From: Schleiferiaceae bacterium
GTDB lineage: Bacteria > Bacteroidota > Bacteroidia > Flavobacteriales > Schleiferiaceae
Assembly (NCBI GenBank): GCA_030829675.1
Contig: JAURAE010000020.1
Span: forward strand, 1-15,244
Length of the DNA stretch: 15,244 bases
Direction of reading: 5' to 3'
Part shown: positions 1-6,780 of the stretch, one piece after another
Layout: each line of letters starts with the position of its first letter
Numbering within the stretch: position 1 is the first letter of the stretch
Position numbers and translations under genes: made by a program
Notes under the pieces: generated by a model
What the model was told of the DNA's origin: nothing
Database searches by the model: none
Seen by the model: the letters and a program-made list of their open reading frames with translations, nothing else

Positions 1-2493
1 ATTCCAACAGGGGTGCATTACAGCGGCTCTGTGGTTTGTGTCTCCTGTCCGGTTCCGAGTTCCTTGACGGCCACGGCTTCAACGGCCAATTCCATTACGT
101 TGAGCTGGACCTCCGGAGGGGCGACTTCATGGCAGATTGAATATGGTCCAGTAGGCTTCACGCAAGGCGCGGGCACCACGGTCACGGCGGCGACCAATCC
201 CTTTACCGTGACAGGCCTCAATGCGTCGAATACCTACCAATTCTATGTCCGCGATGTCTGTGGGCCTTCGTCCAATTCGAATTGGTCCGGACCGGCTTCG
301 GGAAGCACGGCCTGTGGGGTAATTACTGCGCCTTACCTCGAAAACTTTGATGGGACCTTTGCCTCGGGTACCGGCAACTTCAACCAAAACTCGACCATCG
401 ATCCCTGTTGGACGCGCAACCCGGCCGCAGGCACGGGAGGCCCTCCCTTCAACCAGCCCTACCACTGGGGCGGAGGTACGGGAACCACGCCGACCAACAA
501 CACGGGCCCCACGGGGGACCACACCACGGGAAGTGGAAACTATGTCTATGTCGAGGCCTCGGCGTTCAATGGGGCTTCCGCTACATTGACCACCCCGCTC
601 ATCTTCTTGGATACATTGAGCAATCCGGAGGTCATCTTCTGGCGGCACATGTTTGGTACCCAAATCGGCACCTTGAACGTGGAGATTTCGGCCAATGGCG
701 GCGCGTGGACCAACATCAGCACGGCACAAGGAAGCCAGGGCAACAGTTGGCAGGAAGTGAAGGCGAATATTTCGGCCTATGCGGGCGACACGATTCAGTT
801 GCGCTTTACTTCCACGAAACCCGGCGGTGGCAACCAAGCGTCTGGCGACATTGCCATTGACGATTTGACCATCAATAATCCCTTGCCTTGTTTGCCCCCT
901 TCGAATATCAGTGTGCAACCCTTTAGCAACACCAGTCTGGAGGTGACCTTCACGGCCGGCGGGGGCGGTATCACGATGATTGAGTACGGTCCTTCTGGCT
1001 TTACGCCTGGTTCGGGCACCCTGCTTGCTGCAGCCAGCAGCCCCTTCATCATCCCTGGTTTGCTCACGAGCACGGCCTACGACATTTACGTCTTTGATTC
1101 CTGTGGTATTGGCCAAGTGTCGCCCAAACTAGGGCCATACACCCAGACGACCTTCAGCTGTTCTAATGGCTGCCAATACACCTTGGATTTGATCGACACC
1201 TATGGTGACGGATGGACCGGAAACGGCGCAGGTACCATCCTGCACAATCTCGAGATTACCACCGGGACGAGCATCACCAACTTCACATTTAATGCGGGCT
1301 TTGCGGCCAGTTTCACCATCAACGTCTGCGACGGGGATACCCTACGCGTGCGCTTCTTGGCGAACGGGGCATGGGCCAACGAATGTGGCTGGTACCTGAT
1401 GGATTCCTTTGGTGACACGGTGAGCAGCTTCACGCCCGGAACGGTTCCTGGATCGGGCTACTTGCTGGAGAGCAACATTGCGTGTACCAATCCCTGTCCG
1501 CCCCCTGTGGCCAGCTTTACCGCGTCAGGCAACGGCTTGCTCGGCACATTTGATGCGACGGCCTCCACGGGCAATAGCCTGACCTACAGTTGGAATTACG
1601 GAACGGGCGGAACAGCCATAGGCCCCAATACCTTGTACAACTTCCCCCACGACAGTACCTGGAACGTACAATTGGTGGTCACAGATTTGTGTGGCCAAAC
1701 CGACACCCTCGTTCAAGGCGTGACCATTTGTAGCAACACCATGCAGTCGTTCACTATGAGTACGTCGGTGTTGACCCTGAATTGCGTCGGACCCGCCATT
1801 GCAGGCCGCTACACGAGTATTTGGTTTGACTTTGGCAATGGAACCATTGTAAACGGGGCCAACGCTTCCTACACCTATCCGGTTGGGGGTAGCTACACGG
1901 TTACGATGTATGGGGTGAATCACTGTGGGGACACCTTGAGTACTTCGCAGAACATCACCATGTGCATCAAGCCCACGGCTTCCTTCACGTGGTTCATTGT
2001 GAGTTCCAACGGAAACGGTATGACCGTCCAGTTTGACGCGACCTCGTCTTTGCTTGCTAATACCTACACCTGGTACTGGGGCGATGGCCAGTCCTCGACG
2101 GGGGCCAACTTCATTCAGCACACCTATGCGGTTCCGAGCTTGCTTTACAACGTGACGTTGGTCATCACGAACACCTGTGGATTGGGTGATACGGTGACTC
2201 ATCGTCTGGACGAAATTGGCCTGGATGAAGAGGGTCAACCATTGGGCGCTTGGCTCTTCCCGAACCCTACCACCTCGCTCCAAGGTCTGACCTTGGCGGG
2301 TTGGACGGCCATGGATGTGGCCAAAGTCACTTTGACGGACGCTTACGGCCGAACGGTTCAAGTGCTTTCTATTCAGTCCGATGCAGCAGGACATGCGGCA
2401 CTGCCATTCAAGCCTGTGGCTGCGGGTCTCTACTTCGTCCGAATCCAAGGAGAAGGCCGCGACGAAACCCTCCGGTTTGTTGTGGAGAAGTAA
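1..2493 (+). CDS. Secreted multidomain T9SS cargo protein (FN3/MAM-like/PKD), 5' end missing
   Basis: The frame is open from the left edge. The first GTG (13) is not followed by a signal peptide, so the true start lies upstream. Counting residues from that GTG, I see an FN3-like domain (about 12-100), a MAM or concanavalin-like beta-sandwich (about 105-290), a second FN3-like domain (about 291-383), a domain opening with DTYGDGW (395-401), three PKD-like domains (about 495-574, 575-652, 653-736) and a C-terminal type A sorting domain (FPNPTT at 749-754, GLYFVRI at 805-811). The two FN3 units share an IEYGPxGFTxGxGT pattern (from 42 and 323), which indicates internal duplication. Proteins with this C-terminus are exported by the Por/T9SS machinery and anchored or released at the cell surface. 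FN3 and PKD modules are usually spacers for adhesins or enzymes. No catalytic domain is visible here, though one could lie upstream. The role is therefore only inferred as surface or adhesion related. Confidence 0.9.
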   Translation: MPTGVHYSGSVVCVSCPVPSSLTATASTANSITLSWTSGGATSWQIEYGPVGFTQGAGTTVTAATNPFTVTGLNASNTYQFYVRDVCGPSSNSNWSGPASGSTACGVITAPYLENFDGTFASGTGNFNQNSTIDPCWTRNPAAGTGGPPFNQPYHWGGGTGTTPTNNTGPTGDHTTGSGNYVYVEASAFNGASATLTTPLIFLDTLSNPEVIFWRHMFGTQIGTLNVEISANGGAWTNISTAQGSQGNSWQEVKANISAYAGDTIQLRFTSTKPGGGNQASGDIAIDDLTINNPLPCLPPSNISVQPFSNTSLEVTFTAGGGGITMIEYGPSGFTPGSGTLLAAASSPFIIPGLLTSTAYDIYVFDSCGIGQVSPKLGPYTQTTFSCSNGCQYTLDLIDTYGDGWTGNGAGTILHNLEITTGTSITNFTFNAGFAASFTINVCDGDTLRVRFLANGAWANECGWYLMDSFGDTVSSFTPGTVPGSGYLLESNIACTNPCPPPVASFTASGNGLLGTFDATASTGNSLTYSWNYGTGGTAIGPNTLYNFPHDSTWNVQLVVTDLCGQTDTLVQGVTICSNTMQSFTMSTSVLTLNCVGPAIAGRYTSIWFDFGNGTIVNGANASYTYPVGGSYTVTMYGVNHCGDTLSTSQNITMCIKPTASFTWFIVSSNGNGMTVQFDATSSLLANTYTWYWGDGQSSTGANFIQHTYAVPSLLYNVTLVITNTCGLGDTVTHRLDEIGLDEEGQPLGAWLFPNPTTSLQGLTLAGWTAMDVAKVTLTDAYGRTVQVLSIQSDAAGHAALPFKPVAAGLYFVRIQGEGRDETLRFVVEK

Positions 2494-2497
2494 GAGG

Positions 2498-2625
2498 GTA
2501 CGCCTTTGGCGTGCTTGGGAGCTAGGTGGCTAGAAAGCTAGAGGGCGCGTTCTGCGCACTTTAGCTAGAGAGCTCGGGCTGCGCCCTGAAGCTGGTTGGC
2601 TAGAGAGCACGCGCTTCGCGCTGAA
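2498..2625. repeat. Modular array of 19-nt GC hairpins separated by 8-nt gctaga-like words
   Basis: Three 19-nt modules (2545-2563, 2572-2590, 2607-2625) each contain a short GC-rich inverted repeat. The stems are gcgc/gcgc at 2545-2548 and 2554-2557, gggc/gccc at 2576-2579 and 2583-2586, and gcgc/gcgc at 2611-2614 and 2618-2621. The last two modules end in ctgaa. A more diverged fourth copy is at 2498-2516, with stem acgcc/ggcgt (2500-2504, 2508-2512). Between the modules are 8-nt words: gctaggtg, gctagaaa and gctagagg (2521-2544), gctagaga (2564-2571), then gctggttg and gctagaga (2591-2606). The array begins within a few bases of the stop codon of the preceding gene. None of the stems is followed directly by a clear T-run, so I do not call it a standard terminator. 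The array could still act as a 3' RNA structure. Confidence 0.7.
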
Positions 2626-2635
2626 GCCTTTTCGC

Positions 2636-2647
2636 TTAAACGTTTAA
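2636..2647. other. Perfect 12-bp palindrome, possible operator
   Basis: TTAAACGTTTAA is a perfect inverted repeat about 210 bp upstream of the TerC-family start codon. A second, interrupted inverted repeat (cggaa, 2-nt spacer, ttccg) lies at 2691-2702. Palindromes of this size are typical of binding sites for dimeric regulators, but no regulator is encoded in the window. A 12-bp AT-rich palindrome can also occur by chance, so function is unproven. Confidence 0.3.
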
Positions 2648-2713
2648 TGTCTTTTACCCTTAAATAAAGTGGTGGACTTTCGCTGCGCGCCGGAACTTTC
2701 CGTTGCTTTGCCC

Positions 2714-2809
2714 AGCCCTCCAGCCCTCCAGCCCTCCAGCCCTCCAGCCCTCCAGCCCTCCAGCCCTCCAGCCCTCTAGCCCTCTAGCCCTCTAGCCCTC
2801 TAGCCCTCC
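2714..2809. repeat. Tandem array, 12 copies of an 8-bp unit (agccctcY)
   Basis: Twelve uninterrupted 8-bp units are present: seven agccctcc (2714-2769), four agccctct (2770-2801) and one agccctcc (2802-2809). The array breaks off at agcattcagg. On the bottom strand the unit reads gctRgagg. This is the same word family as the gctagagg at 2537-2544 in the hairpin array on the left, but in opposite orientation. The 10-nt word at 2537-2546 is exactly complementary to gccctctagc in the array. The array ends 45 bp before the TerC-family start codon. Perfect short tandem repeats like this are prone to slipped-strand length change. Confidence 0.95.
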
Positions 2810-2854
2810 AGCATTCAGGCTAACCGACTATCTTTACCTCTCTAATCCCGCACA

Positions 2855-3565
2855 GTGGAACACCTCCTGACCCTCGAAACCTTGTTTGCGTTTTTGACGC
2901 TTTCCTTTTTGGAAATCGTTTTGGGCATCGACAACATCATCTTCATTAGCATTTTGACGAACAAGTTGCCCGAGGACATTCGACCCAAGGCACGTACCAT
3001 GGGCATAGGGTTGGCACTCATCTTCCGTATTTTGATGCTGCTGTCTATTACATGGATCATTGGCATGACCGAGCCTTTCATGCATCTCTTTGGATATGGC
3101 ATCAATGGGAGAGACACCGTACTCTTTTTGGGTGGGGCCTTTTTGATTCAGAAATCGACCCGAGAAATCTATGAAATCGTGGAAGCAGGGGGCGCCAAGC
3201 ACGGGCAAGATATGAAGGTGCAAACGGCCTTTGCGGCAATTATCCTGCAAATTGCGTTGCTCGACATAGTGTTCAGTTTTGACAGCATTTTGACGGCGAT
3301 TGGGATGACTCAAGACTTGCCAATCATGATTGCAGCCATCGTCGTAGCGATGATCGTGATGCTCACGTTTAGTGGCCCCGTAGCGAATCTCATTGAACGG
3401 CACCCTTCTCTGCAAATATTGGCTTTGGCATTTTTAATTCTGATTGGGGTCCTCTTGGTGGCGGAATCGGCGGGCTACCACGTCCCCAAATCCTATATCT
3501 ATGCGGCGGTGGGCTTCTCGTTGGGTGTGGAAGTCCTCAACATGCGGGGTAAAACCCGCACTTGA
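2855..3565 (+). CDS. TerC-family integral membrane protein
   Basis: This 236-residue, highly hydrophobic protein has the two characteristic TerC acidic motifs: LEIVLGIDNIIF near the N-terminus (E20, D26, N27) and LDIVFSFDSI in the middle (D137, D143). The length and seven-to-nine-helix character fit the family. TerC/Alx-type proteins are linked to metal handling: tellurite resistance in some hosts, manganese export and metalation of secreted enzymes in others. The substrate here cannot be read from sequence. The start is GTG, and translation from it gives the usual short N-terminus directly before the first helix; no upstream ATG fits. A weak -7-like sequence (TATCTTTA, 2829-2836) lies just upstream, one base off the TAnnTTTG consensus. 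The stop is 3 bp before the acyltransferase gene, suggesting a two-gene transcript. Confidence 0.93.
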   Translation: MEHLLTLETLFAFLTLSFLEIVLGIDNIIFISILTNKLPEDIRPKARTMGIGLALIFRILMLLSITWIIGMTEPFMHLFGYGINGRDTVLFLGGAFLIQKSTREIYEIVEAGGAKHGQDMKVQTAFAAIILQIALLDIVFSFDSILTAIGMTQDLPIMIAAIVVAMIVMLTFSGPVANLIERHPSLQILALAFLILIGVLLVAESAGYHVPKSYIYAAVGFSLGVEVLNMRGKTRT

Positions 3566-3568
3566 GAT

Positions 3569-4285
3569 ATGTTAGGCTGGATTCGATTTATCTACCGATT
3601 GCTTTGGTTCCTGGTGTCCGGATTTTTGGTGCTGGTGCCACTATTAATCATGGCGAAATTTTTAAGGCTGCCTGTGGGATTCCGTCATGGACTGTTCAAA
3701 ACATGGCGCGCCATTTTCCTTTTCGCTATGGGCATTCAGGTTCGTGTGCAAGAAGGAAGCTGTCCGACCGAGGCGGCCATCCTCATGGGGAATCACCGCA
3801 GCTATGCGGATATCCTGTTCGTGTTTAGTGCCACTCCCACCATATTCTTAGGGAAAGCCGAAGTCAAAAAATGGCCTCTCATCGGTTGGGCGGCCCAGGC
3901 GGTGGATGCCGTATTCGTGCAGCGTAGCGACAAAGATTCTCGCCGTGCCGCGCGTCAAGCCTTGGCAGACCGCATTCAACAAGGCATGAGTCCCGTGGTC
4001 TTCCCGGAGGGCACCACCACAGGAGAGGGCTTGCTTCCGTTCAATCCCGGAATGTTTTACACGGCGGCAGAACTAGATCTCCCCATCATTCCATTTGTGC
4101 TGAATTACAGTGACCCCGCCATGGCCTGGATAGGGGAAGAAAAATTTGTCCCTCACGTACTGCGCATGATGCGCCGACCAACTTGGCATGTGAATGTGCA
4201 CATCGGCCCGCCTATGCGGAATGCAGACGGTGAAGCCTTGTTGGAGTCCGTGCGCACCTGGATGGGGGATCGGGTAAATCCCTGA
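3569..4285 (+). CDS. PlsC-type 1-acyl-glycerol-3-phosphate acyltransferase
   Basis: This 238-residue protein has the LPLAT/PlsC catalytic block I NHRSYAD (HX4D, with H76 and D81) and block III FPEGT (145-149). An N-terminal hydrophobic stretch (about 8-32) would anchor it at the inner face of the cytoplasmic membrane. The family transfers an acyl group from acyl-ACP or acyl-CoA to lysophosphatidic acid, giving phosphatidic acid for phospholipid synthesis. Relatives act on ornithine lipids or other lyso-lipids, so the exact acceptor is inferred. The length matches the family. The start ATG is 3 bp after the TerC-family stop, so the two genes are probably co-transcribed. I see no mechanistic link between them beyond both being membrane-associated. 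Confidence 0.93.
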   Translation: MLGWIRFIYRLLWFLVSGFLVLVPLLIMAKFLRLPVGFRHGLFKTWRAIFLFAMGIQVRVQEGSCPTEAAILMGNHRSYADILFVFSATPTIFLGKAEVKKWPLIGWAAQAVDAVFVQRSDKDSRRAARQALADRIQQGMSPVVFPEGTTTGEGLLPFNPGMFYTAAELDLPIIPFVLNYSDPAMAWIGEEKFVPHVLRMMRRPTWHVNVHIGPPMRNADGEALLESVRTWMGDRVNP

Positions 4286-4299
4286 TGAAGGACCTAAAT

Positions 4300-4323
4300 C
4301 CACGCAATCCGTGGCTACCTTTG
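4300..4323 (+). promoter_or_regulatory. Bacteroidota-type promoter with inverted repeat abutting the -7 box
   Basis: TACCTTTG at 4316-4323 matches the Bacteroidota sigma-A -7 consensus TAnnTTTG exactly. It lies in the 120-bp gap after the acyltransferase gene and 82 bp before the next start codon. Immediately upstream is a perfect inverted repeat, ccacg/cgtgg with a 5-nt loop (4300-4314). It could be an operator or, if transcribed from upstream, a small hairpin. I see no clear -33 TTG at the expected spacing, which lowers confidence. If real, this promoter would drive the outer-membrane protein gene and the polysaccharide genes coupled to it. Confidence 0.5.
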
Positions 4324-4405
4324 TGTATGCGCCGTTTCCTCCCGCTTTTTATAATCTTATTTGAGCGATGAAATGTTTTGAGGGTTTCCGATTATCTGCC
4401 TCAAA

Positions 4406-5968
4406 ATGAGAAGATCGCTTTTTTGTGGAATCTTCTTGATGCTCAATCATCTGAGCCTTCAATCCCAAAATTTGGACCTCTATGGCATGCGCGGCAACCC
4501 CATGACCTTGGGCCAAAACCCCGGTGCACAAACCGATCTCAAACTCCACGTGAGTCTGCCGGGACTGACCTCTCAGGGCAACTTGACCACCCCGTTGGGC
4601 GAACTGAGGGGCGACTATGGAGCGAATTTGCGCAATCTTGAAGCCCCCAATGTGGGAATTCGTTCAGCCACGGATATCGAACTCGTGGGCCTCGGCTGGG
4701 AGGGGAAGAAAAGTTACACCTGGGTTCAGACCGGTATAGACGTCGATGCCCGTTTCCACTTGGATAAGGATCTAGTCCTTTTTGGGTTTTACGGCATGAC
4801 GGATGGCACTAACGCAATCAACCCCAACTATGTTGGAGACTTTTCAGCCACGGGCATGAGTATGAGTGCTATGGGCCGCTTGGCCCTCGGACACCAGCGT
4901 GTTTTCAATGATCAACTTCGACTCGGTGCTTCCGTACAGGTCAATCGCCTGCTTGGCGGCTTACAATGGGAGGTCGAGGATTGGGCTATGAGGTCCCAAT
5001 GGGATACTATTAACCAAACAAATTCCCTGACCTGGTCCAGCGACATGCAGGTGTCCGCCTTTGGGTTGATCGCGGATGGTGCACAACTCGATAGTGCCAT
5101 GGACTTTCCGCGCTACCTCATTATGGGCATGGTACCGGCCTACTGGAGTATGCTCAGGGCACAGAAAAACAGTTACAGCCTCAACATGGGAGCGACCTAC
5201 ACGCCGACTTCCACTTTAACACTCACGGCCTCGGTTACGGGTATTCCGCTGTACCGAGGAGGCAAGACCGGAAGGGTTTTAAATTCCCGTGCCCTGAATT
5301 GGAATTCGAACTTTACGTACGACGGGTTCACAACGGGCTTTTCCCCGCAAGACACGGGGACTTGGGTTTATTACTTGACCCATTTGCAGGCCCAGGCACT
5401 CAACGATTTCTCCATTGAAAGTGCCCCACCCGCCCGTTTCTCTGCGCCCTTCATCGTCCAAGTGGCTGCGTATTACTCACTGCGCAAAAATCATCGCCTC
5501 GGTGTCCACATCTCTCATATCGATCGATTAGCGGGTTTACACCAGGCCGTTGGCGTGGAGTACCAAGGATTTTTGGGCCGCGGTCTTCAAGTGGCCGCTG
5601 CCTACCGACTGCACCGTTGGGATGGTTTGGATGGGGCTTCGGAGGTGAGCACGTTGGTCCAAAACCGCATCTTCCCCTGGACCACCCTCTACGTAGGAAG
5701 CAATCTGTGGTTGTCCACACCGGCTATCCAACAAGGCCGAATACTCTTCCCCGCCAATTTCCAGTCGTGGCAAGTCACCGCGGGCGTGAACGTCACTCTT
5801 TTTGAGAAGCGATTCAAAGACGAAAAACGGGAGCGAAAGGAAGCCAAAAAGCAGGCTCGTTCGGCAAAAGTTTTGAACAGCGGAACGGCAGAATTGAATC
5901 CTTTGAAGTTGCAAGATCATTCTGATTTACTTTCAGACACAATAAATGAAGAGGGTGACGGCGAATGA
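4406..5968 (+). CDS. Outer-membrane beta-barrel-like protein, DUF5723-like
   Basis: This 520-residue protein has an N-terminal signal peptide (basic MRR, hydrophobic core, likely cleavage near residues 20-22). It then alternates short amphipathic strands rich in G, Y, W and aromatic turns, as expected for an outer-membrane barrel. The early SLPGL segment and overall layout resemble the Bacteroidota family DUF5723; this is recognition by eye, not a search. The last barrel-like strand ends at about F466. A roughly 54-residue tail follows, first strongly basic/acidic (KR/E-rich, 468-487), then polar and acidic. That is unusual, because barrel proteins normally end at the last strand. Its stop overlaps the methyltransferase start by 4 bp (ATGA), tying it to the polysaccharide genes. 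It could support surface assembly or export, but no function is established. Confidence 0.8.
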   Translation: MRRSLFCGIFLMLNHLSLQSQNLDLYGMRGNPMTLGQNPGAQTDLKLHVSLPGLTSQGNLTTPLGELRGDYGANLRNLEAPNVGIRSATDIELVGLGWEGKKSYTWVQTGIDVDARFHLDKDLVLFGFYGMTDGTNAINPNYVGDFSATGMSMSAMGRLALGHQRVFNDQLRLGASVQVNRLLGGLQWEVEDWAMRSQWDTINQTNSLTWSSDMQVSAFGLIADGAQLDSAMDFPRYLIMGMVPAYWSMLRAQKNSYSLNMGATYTPTSTLTLTASVTGIPLYRGGKTGRVLNSRALNWNSNFTYDGFTTGFSPQDTGTWVYYLTHLQAQALNDFSIESAPPARFSAPFIVQVAAYYSLRKNHRLGVHISHIDRLAGLHQAVGVEYQGFLGRGLQVAAAYRLHRWDGLDGASEVSTLVQNRIFPWTTLYVGSNLWLSTPAIQQGRILFPANFQSWQVTAGVNVTLFEKRFKDEKRERKEAKKQARSAKVLNSGTAELNPLKLQDHSDLLSDTINEEGDGE

Positions 5969-6777
5969 ATCTGGGGCGAATGATGAGGACCGGGGAATCG
6001 CTTCGACTCCTTCGCCATAAGTTGTACTTTTCGGAACCAAATCAAACATGCGGCATGCCACGGGCAGATAAAGGATATACGGAGCAAGTAGGGAGAAGGC
6101 GTGAGTGGATTTCGCATCTGAAAAGACGTTTAGATCCCAAATCAAAATATGCTTTTGTCTCCAAGCTAAACAGAGAAAATGCCTTGGTCTTGGATGTGGG
6201 TTGCGGGCTGGATAGCGTAAGAAAACTGCGTCAACATGCCCCCCTTGCCACGTTTGATGGGGCGGATATTACTGAATACTACATGACGAATGAGGGTAAA
6301 AAGTCGATGCGTCACTATTGGATTTTCCCACCTGAGATCTTCATCGATGAATTGGTAGCTCAGGGCGAAACATATGACGGCATCATCGTGTCTCATGTGA
6401 TTGAACATGTACCTCACCCCACAGAATTTCTAGACAAGCTCGTGGGTCTTCTGAAAGAAGGAGGTCGTTTATACCTTTCGACGCCAACTATGCAAAGTGT
6501 ACATTTTCCTCATGTACGTCAAGGATGTTTGAATTTTTATGATGACCCCACACATACCGCTCCATTTGATCTCGAGAGGTGGGCGGAGGCTATGAAGCCA
6601 TGGGGGAAGGTTTCGTACACCGCGAGGCACCGAGGTGGCTTCCTTTTACGATGTTTGGCATGGTTGACCGTGCCTTATACCCTTTTGACCAAACGGAACA
6701 CCTCCTTAACCTGGTATGCCTTTGGTTTTGAATCTATTGCAGTGATTATCCGAAAAGGAAATATTCTATCGAGCTGA
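5965..6777 (+). CDS. Class I SAM-dependent methyltransferase
   Basis: This 270-residue protein contains the SAM-binding motif I VLDVGCG (75-81). An acidic residue after the second strand (GADITEYY region) and a VIEH motif (145-148) follow, as in UbiE/Methyltransf_11-type enzymes. A late DPTHTAPF segment is typical of methyltransferases in polysaccharide clusters that modify a sugar or lipid-linked glycan. The reaction would be transfer of a methyl group from S-adenosylmethionine in the cytosol. The acceptor is inferred from context only. The start codon overlaps the upstream stop as ATGA, and the flippase fusion gene starts 3 bp downstream. It is the first recognisable sugar-modifying gene of the run, and its base use looks slightly more AT-rich than the genes to its left, as is common for polysaccharide loci. 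Confidence 0.88.
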   Translation: MNLGRMMRTGESLRLLRHKLYFSEPNQTCGMPRADKGYTEQVGRRREWISHLKRRLDPKSKYAFVSKLNRENALVLDVGCGLDSVRKLRQHAPLATFDGADITEYYMTNEGKKSMRHYWIFPPEIFIDELVAQGETYDGIIVSHVIEHVPHPTEFLDKLVGLLKEGGRLYLSTPTMQSVHFPHVRQGCLNFYDDPTHTAPFDLERWAEAMKPWGKVSYTARHRGGFLLRCLAWLTVPYTLLTKRNTSLTWYAFGFESIAVIIRKGNILSS

Positions 6778-6780
6778 CCT

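Noticed and set aside
13..15. GTG as the true start of the surface protein
   Set aside because: No signal peptide follows, the frame is open to the edge, and FN3-like sequence begins almost at once, so the gene is cut by the window.
127..1116. Long open frame on the - strand (329 codons) inside the T9SS protein gene
   Set aside because: It is antisense to a strongly recognisable multidomain protein, and its product is Arg/Gly-rich with no domain. It is a by-product of codon use.
1525..2448. Long open frame on the - strand (307 codons) over the PKD and sorting domains
   Set aside because: Same reason: it lies wholly antisense to clear PKD and T9SS sorting domains, and its product has low-complexity composition.
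2500..2512. Rho-independent terminator for the surface protein gene
   Set aside because: The stem is only 5 bp and no T-run follows. I list it as part of the hairpin array instead.
2714..2809. CRISPR array
   Set aside because: Units are 8 bp with no spacers, and no cas genes are present. It is a simple tandem repeat.
2834..3415. Open frame on the - strand over the TerC-family gene
   Set aside because: It is antisense to conserved TerC motifs and gives a His/Gln/Asn-rich product without features.
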